Below, one piece after another: positions 26,046-39,585 of a DNA stretch of 64,000 bases. The first letter of the stretch is position 1; each line of letters begins with the position of its first letter. Source of the DNA: Myxococcus stipitatus (GTDB lineage: Bacteria > Myxococcota > Myxococcia > Myxococcales > Myxococcaceae); NCBI RefSeq assembly GCF_038561935.1, contig NZ_CP102770.1, forward strand, positions 186,001 to 250,000. Direction: 5' to 3'. The translations under genes were made by a program, and so were the position numbers. The notes below the pieces were generated by a model. It did not search any database and was not told the DNA's origin. It saw nothing but the letters and a program-made list of their open reading frames with translations.

Positions 26046-27176
26046 ATGTGGCCCATCGACACCTCACCGCTGCTGCTCTCCCTGCTGCTCCAGCAGGCCG
26101 ACGTCTCCCCGCCAGGCCCGGACACCCGGGTCACCGCTGAGGAGGAGGCTCCGAGCCTCCTCTCGCGCCTGAAGCCGGAGGGAGGCGTCGACGTGTACTA
26201 CGCCCACAACTTCAACCAGCCCGCGCACTCGGCCAACTTCATCCCCGGCACGGGCACCAGCGCGAAGCGCGCTGGCGAAATCACCATCAACCTCGCCTCG
26301 CTCGGCGTGAGCCTGGCCCCCGAGCCCGTGGGCTTCAAGGTGCTCCTCGGCTTCGGCACCGGCGCGGAGGTCGTCCACGCCGCCGAGCCCGAGGGCGTCA
26401 CCACCGGCCCCGACCTGTGGCGCTACGTCCAACAGGCCTCACTGTCCTTCGCCCACGGCCCCGTGGTGCTCGAGGCCGGCATCTATCCCAGCCACATCGG
26501 CTTCGAGTCGTTCCAATCCCAGCTCAACTGGACCTACACCCGCTCGTGGATGGGCGAGCTGTCGCCCTACTACCAGACGGGCCTCAAGGGCACCTGGACG
26601 CTCGACCCGAAGTGGAGCGTGCAGCTCCACCTCCTCAATGGCTGGCAGACCATCGGCGACAACAACCACGGGCTCGCCGTGGGCACACAGGTCGCCTACT
26701 CGGGCGACCGCCTGTCCGCGTCCTTCAACACCTTCATCGGCGAGGAGGGCACCGAGGGCAGTGACGGCCTGCGCCTCTTCGCGGACATCGTGGCCACCTA
26801 TCGCGTCACGGAGGCGCTCCGCCTCGCGGCGACCGCGGACGTGGGCACGCAGCACGTCCCCGGAGGCGAGCGCGCGTATTGGTACGCGGCCGGCGTCAAC
26901 GCCCGCTACCAGCTCGCCGAGCCCGTCGCCCTCGTCGGCCGCGCGGAAGTCTACCGAGACGCCGATGGCCTCATGACGGGCGCCGAGCAGACGCTGACCG
27001 CGGGCACCCTCACCGTCGAGGTGAAGCCCGCGACGGCGCTCGTCCTCAAGCTGGAGGGCCGCTACGACCACTCGACGGAAGCCGTGTTCGCCGGCCGGGC
27101 CACCACCGATGACGGCACGCCCGTGCCGAAGGACTCCGAGACGCTCGTCGTGCTCGGCGCCACCGCCTACTTCTGA
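26046..27176 (+). CDS. Outer-membrane beta-barrel (porin-like) protein of the kdp operon
   Basis: This 376-residue protein starts with a short hydrophobic lead (PLLLSLLLQQADV), then alternating amphipathic strands typical of a beta-barrel: VDVYYAHNFNQP, ITINLASLGVSL, GWQTIGDNNHGLAVG. It ends in a terminal aromatic (ATAYF), as outer-membrane proteins do. It resembles the BBP2-like porin family. It stands first in the potassium operon, 15 bp before the 26-residue peptide gene, which suggests a role in letting K+ reach the inner-membrane pump or in envelope sensing. That role is inferred from position only. Confidence 0.8.
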   Translation: MWPIDTSPLLLSLLLQQADVSPPGPDTRVTAEEEAPSLLSRLKPEGGVDVYYAHNFNQPAHSANFIPGTGTSAKRAGEITINLASLGVSLAPEPVGFKVLLGFGTGAEVVHAAEPEGVTTGPDLWRYVQQASLSFAHGPVVLEAGIYPSHIGFESFQSQLNWTYTRSWMGELSPYYQTGLKGTWTLDPKWSVQLHLLNGWQTIGDNNHGLAVGTQVAYSGDRLSASFNTFIGEEGTEGSDGLRLFADIVATYRVTEALRLAATADVGTQHVPGGERAYWYAAGVNARYQLAEPVALVGRAEVYRDADGLMTGAEQTLTAGTLTVEVKPATALVLKLEGRYDHSTEAVFAGRATTDDGTPVPKDSETLVVLGATAYF

Positions 27177-27191
27177 ACCTGGAGCCCCTCC

Positions 27192-27272
27192 ATGGATGCC
27201 GTCCTCTTCCTCGTCACCGTCGGTTTCTTCGCGCTCGCGTGGGCCTACACCCACGGCTGCGAGCGCCTGTGA
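27192..27272 (+). CDS. 26-residue membrane peptide upstream of kdpF
   Basis: This is a one-helix peptide: MDAVLFLVTVGFFALAWAY, then THGCERL. The ATG lies nine bases after GGAGCCCC, in the gap between the barrel gene and kdpF, and the stop is 10 bp before the kdpF start. Single-span peptides ending in 'GCERL/GCDRL' occur next to kdpF in other bacteria (recalled, not checked). It could be an extra small Kdp subunit. Its short length makes chance possible, but the operon spacing and hydrophobic core favour a real gene. Confidence 0.6.
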   Translation: MDAVLFLVTVGFFALAWAYTHGCERL

Positions 27273-27282
27273 GGTCCCCTCG

Positions 27283-27372
27283 ATGAACTTCGAATACGCC
27301 GCCGGCGCGGTGCTCGCCGTGTTCCTCACCGCCTACCTCGTCTACGCCCTGCTCCGCCCCGAGCGCTTCTAG
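27283..27372 (+). CDS. kdpF: KdpF, small subunit of the potassium pump
   Basis: This 29-residue single-span peptide ([19 protein letters not shown], ending YALLRPERF) has the 'Y(A/S)LL(R/H)PE(R/K)F' tail diagnostic of KdpF. KdpF sits at the KdpA interface and stabilises the KdpABC complex in the inner membrane. It lies 10 bp upstream of kdpA. It is smaller than most gene finders report. Confidence 0.9.
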   Translation: MNFEYAAGAVLAVFLTAYLVYALLRPERF

Positions 27373-27382
27373 GGGCCTCTCC

Positions 27383-29101
27383 ATGACAATCATTGGCTGG
27401 TTGCAGATCCTGTTGTTCTTCGCCCTGCTGCTCGTGCTGACGAAGCCGCTGGGGGTGTATCTCTTCCGCGTCTTCGAGTCGGACGCCCGCCCGCTGCCGA
27501 GAGTCCTGGGCCCCGTGGAGCGCGTGCTGCTCAAGCTGACGGGCGCCTCCGAGCGCCGCGAGCAGACGTGGGTGGAGTACTGCGGCGCGCTCCTCGCCTT
27601 CAGCGTGGTAGGCATGCTCGTCCTCTACGGGCTCCAGCGCACGCAGCACCTGCTGCCGCTCAATCCGCGGGGGCTGGGCGCGGTGGGGCCGGAGCTCTCG
27701 TTCAACACGGCGGCGAGCTTCGTGGCGAACACCAACTGGCAGTCGTATGCCGGTGAGTCCACCCTGAGCTACCTCACGCAGATGGTGGGGCTGGCGTGGC
27801 AGAACTTCGTCTCGGCCGCCGCGGGCCTCGGTGTCGCGCTGGCACTGGCGCGAGGCTTCACGCGCCGCCCTGGGCCGGAGGGCGCCAGGACGCTGGGCAA
27901 CTTCTGGGTGGATGTGGTGCGCGGCACGCTCTACGTGCTCCTGCCCATCAGCTTCGTCGTGGCCCTGTTCTTCGTCTCGCAGGGCGTCCTCCAGAACTTC
28001 TCGCCCTACCAGGAGCTGACCACGCTGGAGGGCGCGAAGCAGACGCTCGCCATGGGGCCGGTGGCTTCGCAGGAAGTCATCAAGATGCTGGGCACCAACG
28101 GCGGCGGCTTCTTCAATGCCAACAGCGCGCACCCCTTCGAGAACCCCACGCCGCTCACCAACCTGGTGCAGATGCTGCTCATCTTCTGCATCCCCTCCGC
28201 GCTCACGTACACGTACGGGCGGATGACGGGGGACTCGAGGCAGGGCTGGGCCCTGTTCGCGGCCATGTCCATCCTCTTCTTCGCGGGAGCCACCGCGGCG
28301 TACGCCGCCGAGTCCCAGCCCAACGCCGCCGTGGCGGCCTCGGGCGTGGCGCAGGTGGGCAACATGGAGGGCAAGGAGGTGCGCTACGGCATCCCCGCCA
28401 CCACCCTCTTCGCCACCGTCACCACCGATGCGTCATGCGGCGCCGTCAACGGCATGCACGACAGCTTCAACCCGCTGGGCGGCCTGGTGCCGCTGGTGAA
28501 CATGCAGCTGGGCGAGGTCATCTTCGGCGGCGTGGGCGCGGGGCTCTACGGCATCCTCATCATGGTGGTGCTCTCCGTGTTCATCGCGGGCCTGATGGTG
28601 GGCCGCACGCCGGAGTACCTGGGGAAGAAGATTGAAGCGAAGGAGATGAAGCTCGCGATGCTCTACGTGCTCATCTTCCCGCTGTTCATCCTGGGGCTGT
28701 CGGCGGTGGCGGCGGTGATTCCGCAGGGCGTGTCCTCGCTCAACAACGCGGGGCCGCATGGCCTGACGGAGATTCTCTACGCGTTCACCAGCGGCACGGC
28801 GAACAACGGCAGCGCGTTCGCGGGCCTCAACGCGAACACGCCCTTCTGGAACATCTCCCTGGGGATGGCGATGTTGGGCGGACGCTTCCTGATGATCGTG
28901 CCCGCGCTGGCCATCGCCGGCTCCATGGTGGGCAAGAAGGTGGTGCCGACCGGTCCCGGCACCTTCCCGACGAATGGCGCCCTGTTCACCGGCCTGCTGG
29001 TGAGCGTGGTCATCATCGTCGGCGCGCTCACCTTCTTCCCCGCGCTCTCCCTGAGCCCCATCGTCGAGCACTTCCTCGCCGGGGCCGGAAAGGTCTACTG
29101 A
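27383..29101 (+). CDS. kdpA: KdpA, potassium-binding channel-like subunit
   Basis: This 572-residue polytopic protein is close to the usual 557-600. It shows the selectivity-filter-type motifs of the four pore repeats: [36 protein letters not shown] and [10 protein letters not shown]. It binds and passes K+ in the KdpFABC ATPase, fed by ATP hydrolysis in KdpB. The ATG is 10 bp after kdpF, and the stop is 3 bp from the kdpB start. Confidence 0.97.
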   Translation: MTIIGWLQILLFFALLLVLTKPLGVYLFRVFESDARPLPRVLGPVERVLLKLTGASERREQTWVEYCGALLAFSVVGMLVLYGLQRTQHLLPLNPRGLGAVGPELSFNTAASFVANTNWQSYAGESTLSYLTQMVGLAWQNFVSAAAGLGVALALARGFTRRPGPEGARTLGNFWVDVVRGTLYVLLPISFVVALFFVSQGVLQNFSPYQELTTLEGAKQTLAMGPVASQEVIKMLGTNGGGFFNANSAHPFENPTPLTNLVQMLLIFCIPSALTYTYGRMTGDSRQGWALFAAMSILFFAGATAAYAAESQPNAAVAASGVAQVGNMEGKEVRYGIPATTLFATVTTDASCGAVNGMHDSFNPLGGLVPLVNMQLGEVIFGGVGAGLYGILIMVVLSVFIAGLMVGRTPEYLGKKIEAKEMKLAMLYVLIFPLFILGLSAVAAVIPQGVSSLNNAGPHGLTEILYAFTSGTANNGSAFAGLNANTPFWNISLGMAMLGGRFLMIVPALAIAGSMVGKKVVPTGPGTFPTNGALFTGLLVSVVIIVGALTFFPALSLSPIVEHFLAGAGKVY

Positions 29102-29104
29102 GCC

Positions 29105-31165
<2,061 letters not shown>

Positions 31166-31188
31166 GGACAGCGAAAGGACCTGTCATC

Positions 31189-31812
31189 ATGATTTCCACT
31201 CTCGTTACCGCGCTGCGCGCCTGTGTCGTCACCCTGGTGCTCACCGGGGTGCTGTATCCGCTCGCCGTCACCGGCGTGGCCCAGCTCCTCTTTCCCTCCG
31301 AGGCCCAGGGCTCGCTGGTGAGGGATGAGAAGGGCCAGGTGGTGGGCAGCGCGCTGCTCGCCCAGGGCTTCACGCGCGGCGGCTACTTCCAGCCTCGTCC
31401 GTCCGCGGCGGGGGCTGGCTATGACGCGGCGGCGTCCTCGGGCAGCAACCTGGGGCCGACGTCGCAGAAGCTGAAGGACCGGGTCATCGCGGAGTCCGAG
31501 CGTCTGCGCCGCGAGAACCCCGACGCCCCGGGCGAGGTGCCCGGGGAGCTGGTCACCGCGTCGGGCTCGGGCCTGGACCCGCACGTGTCTCCGGAGGCGG
31601 CGCGCTGGCAGGCGCCGCGTGTGGCGAAGGCGCGAGGGGTGGCTCCCGAGCGGGTGCTGGCGGTGGTGGCCTCCCACGTGGAGGGGCGGACGCTGGGCGT
31701 GTTGGGGGAGCCTCGCGTGAATGTGCTGTTGCTGAACCTGGCGCTGGACCGGCAGTTCGGGCGGCTCGCGGCGGAGCCGGTGGCACCCACGGGAGTCGCG
31801 GGGTCTCCGTGA
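31189..31812 (+). CDS. kdpC: KdpC, accessory subunit of the potassium pump
   Basis: This 207-residue protein has one N-terminal membrane span ([21 protein letters not shown]). Conserved KdpC phrases follow: [21 protein letters not shown], the Ser/Asn-rich GSNLGPTS and [17 protein letters not shown]. It stabilises nucleotide binding by KdpB. A GGACAG-AAAGGA ribosome-binding region precedes the ATG. Confidence 0.95.
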   Translation: MISTLVTALRACVVTLVLTGVLYPLAVTGVAQLLFPSEAQGSLVRDEKGQVVGSALLAQGFTRGGYFQPRPSAAGAGYDAAASSGSNLGPTSQKLKDRVIAESERLRRENPDAPGEVPGELVTASGSGLDPHVSPEAARWQAPRVAKARGVAPERVLAVVASHVEGRTLGVLGEPRVNVLLLNLALDRQFGRLAAEPVAPTGVAGSP

Positions 31813-31888
31813 CGCGGGTGATTCTCTTCATGCATTCACAGAGGGGCGCGGGCATTCTGGCTCGCGCCTCCGCCGTGGAGGTCCGAGG

Positions 31889-33061
31889 GTGACGATGACG
31901 ACGCGACGCTCGCGCGCGGAGGACTTCCTGGAGCTGGTGGAGCGGGGGCGGCGCGGCCGGCTCAAGCTCTACATCGGCTTCGCGGCCGGCGTGGGGAAGA
32001 CGTACCGCATGCTGGAGGAGGCCCACGCCCTCAAGCGCAGGGGCGTGGACGTGGTGCTGGGCTTCGTGGAGACCCACGGTCGCCAGGAGACGGAGGCGCT
32101 CGTCGCGGGGCTGGAGGTGGTGCCTCGCGAGAAGCACACGTATCGCGACGTCACGGTGGAGGAGATGGACCTGGACGCGGTGCTGGCTCGCAAGCCGCAG
32201 GTCGCGGTGGTGGATGAGCTGGCCCACACCAACCTCCCCGTGTGTCGACACCGCAAGCGCTACCAGGACGTGCAGGAGCTGCTGGACGCGGGCATCAACG
32301 TCATCGGTGCGTTCAACGTGCAGCACCTGGAGAGCCTCAATGACCTGGTGGAGCGCACCACCGGCGTCGTCGTCCGCGAGACGCTGCCGGACAGCTTCCT
32401 GAAGGGCGCGGACCAGGTGGTGAACCTGGACCTGGCGGTGGAGGACCTGCACGAGCGGCTTCGCGCGGGGAAAATCTACGCGGAGGACAAGGTGCCTCGC
32501 GCGCTGGAGAGCTTCTTCAAGGGGGAGAACCTGTCCACGCTGCGCGAGCTGGCGCTGCGCGAGGTGGCGGAGAGCCTGGACCGCGCCACGGCCGGGCAGT
32601 CCTCGCGCCAGGGGGAGGACGCGCTGCAGAAGGGCGCGGAGTGGGGACGGGTGCTGGTGGCGCTGTCCAGCCATCCTCCTCGCGCGGCGACGCTATTGCG
32701 CAGAGGCTCTCGCCTGGCGGGCCGGCTGAACACGGACTGGTTCGTGGTGTACGTGGAGACGCCTCGCGAGGCGCCGCACCTCATCGACTCGGAGGCGCAG
32801 CGGCACCTGCTGACGAACATCGAGAAGGCGAAGGAGCTGGGGGCGGAGGTGGTGCGGCTGCGCTCGAGGGACCCGGTGGAGGCGATTCTCGACTTCGCGC
32901 GCTCGCATGGCGTGGGGCACATCATCGTGGGCCGCTCGCATCAGCCGTGGTGGAAGCGGGCGGTGGGACGCGCGGCGGATGTGCGGCTGTTGCGAGAGGG
33001 GGAGGGCTTCGACATCCACGTCGTGGCCTTCCACGCTCCCGAAGAGGAGAAGCGCCCATGA
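31889..33061 (+). CDS. kdpD: KdpD N-terminal half (sensor/USP), without kinase
   Basis: This 390-residue protein corresponds to the cytoplasmic N-terminal half of KdpD: Walker A AAGVGKTY (Lys37), DELAHTN, NVQHLESLND, then a universal-stress-like domain ending HGVGHIIVGRSHQP. The four membrane spans and histidine kinase of full KdpD are absent. The gene instead overlaps by ATGA a separate membrane kinase. Truncated KdpD proteins of this sort occur in several bacteria lacking KdpE. It probably senses K+ or c-di-AMP-like signals and acts on the kinase encoded next; this is inference. GTG 31889 is spaced seven bases from GGAGG; ATG 31895 is an alternative. Confidence 0.88.
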   Translation: MTMTTRRSRAEDFLELVERGRRGRLKLYIGFAAGVGKTYRMLEEAHALKRRGVDVVLGFVETHGRQETEALVAGLEVVPREKHTYRDVTVEEMDLDAVLARKPQVAVVDELAHTNLPVCRHRKRYQDVQELLDAGINVIGAFNVQHLESLNDLVERTTGVVVRETLPDSFLKGADQVVNLDLAVEDLHERLRAGKIYAEDKVPRALESFFKGENLSTLRELALREVAESLDRATAGQSSRQGEDALQKGAEWGRVLVALSSHPPRAATLLRRGSRLAGRLNTDWFVVYVETPREAPHLIDSEAQRHLLTNIEKAKELGAEVVRLRSRDPVEAILDFARSHGVGHIIVGRSHQPWWKRAVGRAADVRLLREGEGFDIHVVAFHAPEEEKRP

Positions 33062-34902
33062 CGCTGCGGCAGCGGTTGCTCCTGGCCCAGGCGCCCCTGG
33101 CGCTCGCGCTGGTGTTGGTGGGCGTGGTGGCGGTCGTCACGCTGGCCCGGCTGGGACGTTCGGGCCAGCGCATCCTCCAGGACAACTACCGCAGCGTCCT
33201 GGCGACGCAGCGGATGAGCGAGCAGCTGGAGCGGATGGACAGCGCGGCGCTCTTCGTCGTCGCGGGGGAGTACGAGCGCGGGCTGGCGCAGCAGGCCGGA
33301 CAGCGTCAGGGGTTCGAGTCCGAGCTGCGCTTGCAGGAGGGCAACGTCACCGAGCCTGGGGAGGATGAGTCCACGCGCAGGCTGCGCGCGGGTTGGGAGC
33401 GCTACCTGGTGGCCTATGACGCGTTCCTCGCGATGCCCACGCGGGAGGAGCGCAAGGCGGCGTACTTCCACGGCGTGGAGCCGCTCTTCCTGGAGGTGAA
33501 GGACGCGGCGTCGGCGATTCTCGCGCTCAACCAGGACGCGATGGTGCACAAGAGCGAGGAGCTGCGCCGGCAGAGCGACCGGGTGAACACGCTGATGGTG
33601 CTCGCGGTGCTGGCGGCGTTTGGCGTGGGTTTGTTTGCGTCCACGTCGCTGACGCATCGGGCGCTGCGGCCGGTGTCGGTGTTGTCGCAGGCGGTGCAGC
33701 GATTGGGGAAGGGCGACTACTCGGCGCGCGCCGTGGTGGAGGGGAAGGATGAAATCGCGCAGCTGGGGCAGGACTTCAACTCGATGGCGGAGGCGCTTCA
33801 GCAGTACCGGCGGAGCAGCCTGGGGGAGCTGCTCCAGGCGCAGTCCGCGTCACAGGCGGCCATCGACAGCCTGCCGGACCCGGTGGTGGTGTTCGGCTCG
33901 GATGGGTCGCTGCTCAACGTCAACCGCTCGGCGGAGGATGTGCTGAAGCTGTCGCTGGAGGGCGGCGGGGATGTGCTGGGGCGCGTGCTGCCGGAGGCTC
34001 GCGAGGTGCTGGAGCGGGTGCGCGGGCACGTGCTGGGCGGGAAGGGGGCGTATCAGCCTCGCGGGTACGAGGAGGCGGTGCGGGTGGCGCTGGCGGATGG
34101 GGACCGGTGGCTCTTGCCGCGGGGGAGTCCTGTGTATGGCGAGACGGGGGAGGTGGTGGGGGCGACGGTGATTCTCCAGGACGTGACGCGGCTGCGGCGG
34201 TTCGACGAGCTGAAGAACGACCTGGTGGCCACGGTGGCGCATGAGTTCCGCACGCCGCTGACGTCGCTGCGGATGGCCGTGCACCTGGTGGCGGAGGGCG
34301 TGGTGGGGCCGGTGACGGAGAAGCAGGCGGACCTGCTGTTCGCGGCCCGCGAGGACTGTGAGCGATTGCAGGGCATCGTGGATGACCTGTTGGACTTGTC
34401 GCGCATCCAGGCGGGGCAGCTCCAGCTCGAGGTGCGGCGGGTGTCCACGGAGGAGCTGGTGGAGTCGGTGTTGGACTCGCAGCGCTCGTCGGCGGAGGAG
34501 CGCGGGGTGCGCTTGTCCCGGTGGGTGGAGCTGGATGCGGAGTCGGTGGACGTGGACCCGGACCGGCTGGGCCTGGTGTTGGGGAACCTGGTGGGGAACG
34601 GGGTGAAGCACACGCCCGCGGGGGGCGAGGTGGAGGTGCGGGTGTCGCGAGAGGGGAGTCGGGTCCGCTTCGAGGTGCGCGACTCCGGAGAAGGCATCGC
34701 GCCGGAGCAGCAGGCGCGCATCTTCGAGAAGTTCTACCGCGCGCCGGGGGCGCCCGTGGGGGGCGCGGGGCTGGGGCTCTCCATCGCGAAGGAGATTGTG
34801 CAGGCGCACGGGGGAGAGCTGGGCGTGGTGAGCGCGCCGGGGCGGGGGAGCACGTTCTGGTTCACCCTGCCCCAGCAGGCGACGCTGGTGGAGGGGGCGT
34901 AG
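33058..34902 (+). CDS. KinB-like membrane histidine kinase
   Basis: This 614-residue kinase has a first membrane span at residues about 10-30, a helical periplasmic domain to about 178, and a second span (VLAVLAAFGVGLFASTS). HAMP (LRPVSVLSQAVQRLGKGDYSA), PAS (IDSLPDPVVVFGSDGSLLNVN), HisKA with HEFRTPLT (His395), N-box NLVGNGVKHTP, G1 DSGEGI and G2 GAGLGLSI follow. This order and length match KinB of Pseudomonas better than the KdpD kinase. ATGA overlap with the KdpD-like gene shows it belongs to the kdp operon. Its probable partner is the AlgB-like regulator at 38166. Confidence 0.88.
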   Translation: MTLRQRLLLAQAPLALALVLVGVVAVVTLARLGRSGQRILQDNYRSVLATQRMSEQLERMDSAALFVVAGEYERGLAQQAGQRQGFESELRLQEGNVTEPGEDESTRRLRAGWERYLVAYDAFLAMPTREERKAAYFHGVEPLFLEVKDAASAILALNQDAMVHKSEELRRQSDRVNTLMVLAVLAAFGVGLFASTSLTHRALRPVSVLSQAVQRLGKGDYSARAVVEGKDEIAQLGQDFNSMAEALQQYRRSSLGELLQAQSASQAAIDSLPDPVVVFGSDGSLLNVNRSAEDVLKLSLEGGGDVLGRVLPEAREVLERVRGHVLGGKGAYQPRGYEEAVRVALADGDRWLLPRGSPVYGETGEVVGATVILQDVTRLRRFDELKNDLVATVAHEFRTPLTSLRMAVHLVAEGVVGPVTEKQADLLFAAREDCERLQGIVDDLLDLSRIQAGQLQLEVRRVSTEELVESVLDSQRSSAEERGVRLSRWVELDAESVDVDPDRLGLVLGNLVGNGVKHTPAGGEVEVRVSREGSRVRFEVRDSGEGIAPEQQARIFEKFYRAPGAPVGGAGLGLSIAKEIVQAHGGELGVVSAPGRGSTFWFTLPQQATLVEGA

Positions 34903-34918
34903 GCGGACGGGCTCGCGG

Positions 34919-37900
34919 TCAGTGCCTCGCCTCGCGTTGCCGCCAGGCTTCGACCTCCTGGATCTCCGCGCGCGCCCGGACTCCCACGGATGCAAACTGG
35001 ACTCGCGCCTCCTCTGCCAGCGCGATTGCCTGCTTCCGGTCTGGCGAGGTGCTCGTCTCCAGGTACGCTCGGGCCAACAGGAACGACGCCTGTCCCGCGG
35101 CCTTGGGGTCCTTGGGCTCGCCCCATTTCATGTAGAGCTGTCGTGCACGTTCGAGCAATGGAATCGCCTCCGATGCGGCACCCATCGCGAGCCGCACTTC
35201 CCCCAGGCAGGTCAGGGCGTTCGCCGCCTCGGGAGATTCTGGGCCTTGAACCGTCTCCGTGATGCTTCGTGCCCGCTCGCAGTAGGACTGCGCCTCTTGA
35301 GGGGATTGAGTCGCCAGGGCCAAAGCAGCCAGGGGGACCAGCACTGTCACGATGTTCTTGCCCTTTGGGCCATGCCCCTGCTCCTCGCGAGCCAGGGCGG
35401 CCAGCAGGTCGCGCCTGGCCGCAGGGTAGCGACGCGCCTTGAAATGAATCCAGCCGCGGAGCGCCATGGGTGGGGCCGCGTCCGGCGCATGCGGGCCCTG
35501 GCCGGTCTCGATGCGCTTCACGGCCTCGGAAATCAGGGTGAGGGCTTCGTCCTCTTGGCCCTGCTCGAGTGCGAGAAAGGCTTTCTCGGTGAGGACATAG
35601 GCGACAGTGATATGGTTGGGGCCCCAAATCCGCTCGAGGACGCGGTGGGCTCGGTCAAGTTGGCTCCGAGCCTCCTGGGCTCGACCCTCGATGCGTGAGA
35701 TGAGGCCCAACTGCAGAAGTGTCGTCCCCAAGGGGCTGGTCTCTGGGGCAGAGGACGCTTCCTGGAGGGCCAGGGCCTTGTTCAGGGCACGCCGTGCCAC
35801 GGCGCGCTGACCTGTTGCCATCGATGCACTTGAAACTCGATTGTATGAAGTCACGAGCGCTGGGTTGTTGGGGCCCAGCAGCCGCTCGCGCAGCTCCATC
35901 GCCTGACGGTGATACGTCAGGGCTTGTTCGAAGCGGCCTTGGGCGGAGTAGATCTGCCCGAGGTCGTTCATGAGATTGGGGACGTGGAGACTGTCAGGGC
36001 CCAGGCGCTTGCGCGCGAGTTCCAACCCTTGAAGCGCTTCTCGCTCCGCCTCGGCGAACTGACTGAACGACCGCCGCAGCATCGCCGTGCTGACGTGCAG
36101 GTCCGTGGTGATGTCTGGGAATCGCTCACGGCCCAGCCGTCCGACCGCGGCATGCGCGTGCTGGATGAGTCTCTCCGCGTCGTCGGGACGGGCTTGCAGT
36201 CTTGGTCCTTCCTGGGCGACGAGTTCCACCCAGGCCCGCGCCACGATTTCGTCATCGCGCGAGGACTCCGCGGCCCAGAGCGCTTGATAGAGGAACGTGA
36301 TGGCCTCGTTCCCTCTGCCGAGAAATGAAAGGAGGCGTGCGTGCGCGAAGCGAACCTCTGCCTCTAGAGGCTTGTAGCCGATGGCCTCCTGCTCCTCGAG
36401 GAGCGCGGAGGACAGCGCGAGTCCCTCGGTGAGCTGATTCGCCTTGTGGTGCGCCCGGACCTGCGCCAGCTTGCTTCGCACCGCGTCCACCTGTTTGCGA
36501 AGACCATCTGGCGGCTGCGGGCGGCTGGAGAATCCAAGGGCCTCGTGGCAACCACTGAGGCTCCCGAGCGAGGAGGTAATCTCGGGAGCCCGCTGCACGG
36601 TTTGCACGTCCGCCTTCTGCAATACCTCCGTGGTGGCGACGAGCTCCCAGAGCCGTGCATCCAGGCACGTGGCGGTCTGTTGTGCCTTGATCGGATTGTC
36701 TCCCGTCGCGGCCACACAGGCTTCCGTGCGAAGCGCTCGCCATTGCGCGGTATAGGCGTCCAGGCTCATCGCGAGCTCTGTCCAGGCTCGCGACGCGAAG
36801 CTCGTGCCCGTGGCAAGGAAGGCTTCGCGCACCTTCTCACGCCGCTCCGGTCCCCACGCGACCAAGGACTTGTCCGCCTCGCGCGCGCAAGCCGTCTTGC
36901 GACGCGCCTCGGCCACTCCAACGCTCACGAGCGCGCCGACCACTCCGGTCAGGGCCACCATGGTGAGGAGCCGAGAGACCTTCCGGCTCGAGGGAGGCGC
37001 GAGGGCCTCGAGCAACTGTCGCATGCTCGGGAAGCGGTCATCGGGCTTCGCGCTGAGCCCTTGTCGGAGGGCGCGCAGGACATGGGGAGGAACGGAGCCC
37101 CGGTCCTTGGGCGGGTTCACCTGTCCTCGCCGCGCGGCTTCGGCCAACTCCAGCATGGTGTGGCCGTGGAATGGACGTTCGCCGAAGAGAGCCTCGTAGA
37201 GCGTGACGCAGTAGCTGAACTCGTCGGAGCGGGCGTCTCCTCGTTGACCCTGGACAAGTTCCGGCGCCAGATACGCGGGCGTGCCCAGGATCTGCCCCGT
37301 CTGCGTGAGCGGGTCCGCGGGGGGAAGCTTCACCTCGAGGGCGCTTGGGTTCTCTGAGTCCTCCTCCGAGTCCTGGTTCAGGGACCGGGCGATGCCGAAG
37401 TCCGTCACGAAGACGCGCCCGTCGTTCCCCATCAACACGTTCGCGGGCTTGAAGTCGCGGTGCACCAGTCCCGCGGAGTGCGCGGCCTCCAATCCCTTGC
37501 CCGCGTCGAGGAAGACCTGGAGCACCTCCTCCCAGGGATGGCGCCGCCGCATCCACTCCCCCAGCGTGATGCCCTCGATGAGCTCCATCGCCAGGAAGAT
37601 GGCGTCACCGTGCGTGCCCACGTCGTAGAGGGTGACGACGTTGGGGTGCGAGAGCCGCGCGAGCGCCTGGGCCTCGCGCAGCAAGCGCTGCTGCAACTTT
37701 GACCTGTGGCTGCCTTCGGGGCGCAACATCTTCAGTGCGACGCGGCGCCCCAGCTCCGGGTCCTCCGCCGCGTACACCACCCCCATCGCCCCCGCCCCCA
37801 GCTTCTCCTGCACGACGTAGCGGGAGATGCGGGTGCCGGGTGCAAGGGATTGGAGGGGGCTCTCAGCCCCTACGGAGGGCGAACCCGTGACCTGAGTCTC

Positions 37901-38038
37901 GGTCCCTCCTCCCGCGGCGAGGACCCAGCCACAGTCCGGACAGGTCTCGACGTGGGCGAGGACCTGGACGCGTTGCTCTCCGGCCAGCAGGCCAGAGAGA
38001 AGGTCTGACAGGGTCGATTCCTGCGGGCACGACTGCAT
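34919..38038 (-). CDS. Ser/Thr protein kinase with N-terminal zinc-binding motif and TPR region
   Basis: This 1039-residue kinase starts with a short anti-sigma-like segment (LAHVETCPDC, possible zinc site). A complete Hanks kinase domain follows: GAGAMGVVY, catalytic HRDFKPANV (Asp195), DFGIA and GTPAYLAPE. There is one membrane span near residues 355-378. The second half is a long array of TPR-like helices (for example LMNDLGQIYSAQGRFEQAL, TLLQLGLISRIEGRAQEA). This architecture is common in myxobacteria. It is convergent to the KinB-like gene with a 16-bp gap, separating that kinase from its likely regulator. Confidence 0.9.
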   Translation of the reverse strand: MQSCPQESTLSDLLSGLLAGEQRVQVLAHVETCPDCGWVLAAGGGTETQVTGSPSVGAESPLQSLAPGTRISRYVVQEKLGAGAMGVVYAAEDPELGRRVALKMLRPEGSHRSKLQQRLLREAQALARLSHPNVVTLYDVGTHGDAIFLAMELIEGITLGEWMRRRHPWEEVLQVFLDAGKGLEAAHSAGLVHRDFKPANVLMGNDGRVFVTDFGIARSLNQDSEEDSENPSALEVKLPPADPLTQTGQILGTPAYLAPELVQGQRGDARSDEFSYCVTLYEALFGERPFHGHTMLELAEAARRGQVNPPKDRGSVPPHVLRALRQGLSAKPDDRFPSMRQLLEALAPPSSRKVSRLLTMVALTGVVGALVSVGVAEARRKTACAREADKSLVAWGPERREKVREAFLATGTSFASRAWTELAMSLDAYTAQWRALRTEACVAATGDNPIKAQQTATCLDARLWELVATTEVLQKADVQTVQRAPEITSSLGSLSGCHEALGFSSRPQPPDGLRKQVDAVRSKLAQVRAHHKANQLTEGLALSSALLEEQEAIGYKPLEAEVRFAHARLLSFLGRGNEAITFLYQALWAAESSRDDEIVARAWVELVAQEGPRLQARPDDAERLIQHAHAAVGRLGRERFPDITTDLHVSTAMLRRSFSQFAEAEREALQGLELARKRLGPDSLHVPNLMNDLGQIYSAQGRFEQALTYHRQAMELRERLLGPNNPALVTSYNRVSSASMATGQRAVARRALNKALALQEASSAPETSPLGTTLLQLGLISRIEGRAQEARSQLDRAHRVLERIWGPNHITVAYVLTEKAFLALEQGQEDEALTLISEAVKRIETGQGPHAPDAAPPMALRGWIHFKARRYPAARRDLLAALAREEQGHGPKGKNIVTVLVPLAALALATQSPQEAQSYCERARSITETVQGPESPEAANALTCLGEVRLAMGAASEAIPLLERARQLYMKWGEPKDPKAAGQASFLLARAYLETSTSPDRKQAIALAEEARVQFASVGVRARAEIQEVEAWRQREARH

Positions 38039-38165
38039 AGGCGGGCATCCCCCGGCGCGGAACGCTCGGGCCTTACAACGCTCGAACTCCCATCCTATTT
38101 AATTGCGAGAATTCCTATGAATTCCTGATGGGCTGCCCGCCCGGGGAGCAGCTGCCCCGCAAGAC

Positions 38166-39506
<1,341 letters not shown>

Positions 39507-39585
39507 GGGGCGCTCCCCCGACACAGGGCCCGCTTCCGTCCGTGCTTCCATGGCTTGATTCTAAGTGCAGCCCGCGCGCCGGGCC

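Noticed and set aside
39566..39581. Minus-strand sigma-54 promoter for the AlgB-like gene
   Set aside because: Only 9 of 12 positions match, and the nearest activator site is almost adjacent, which is not usual for an enhancer. Kept only as a remark.
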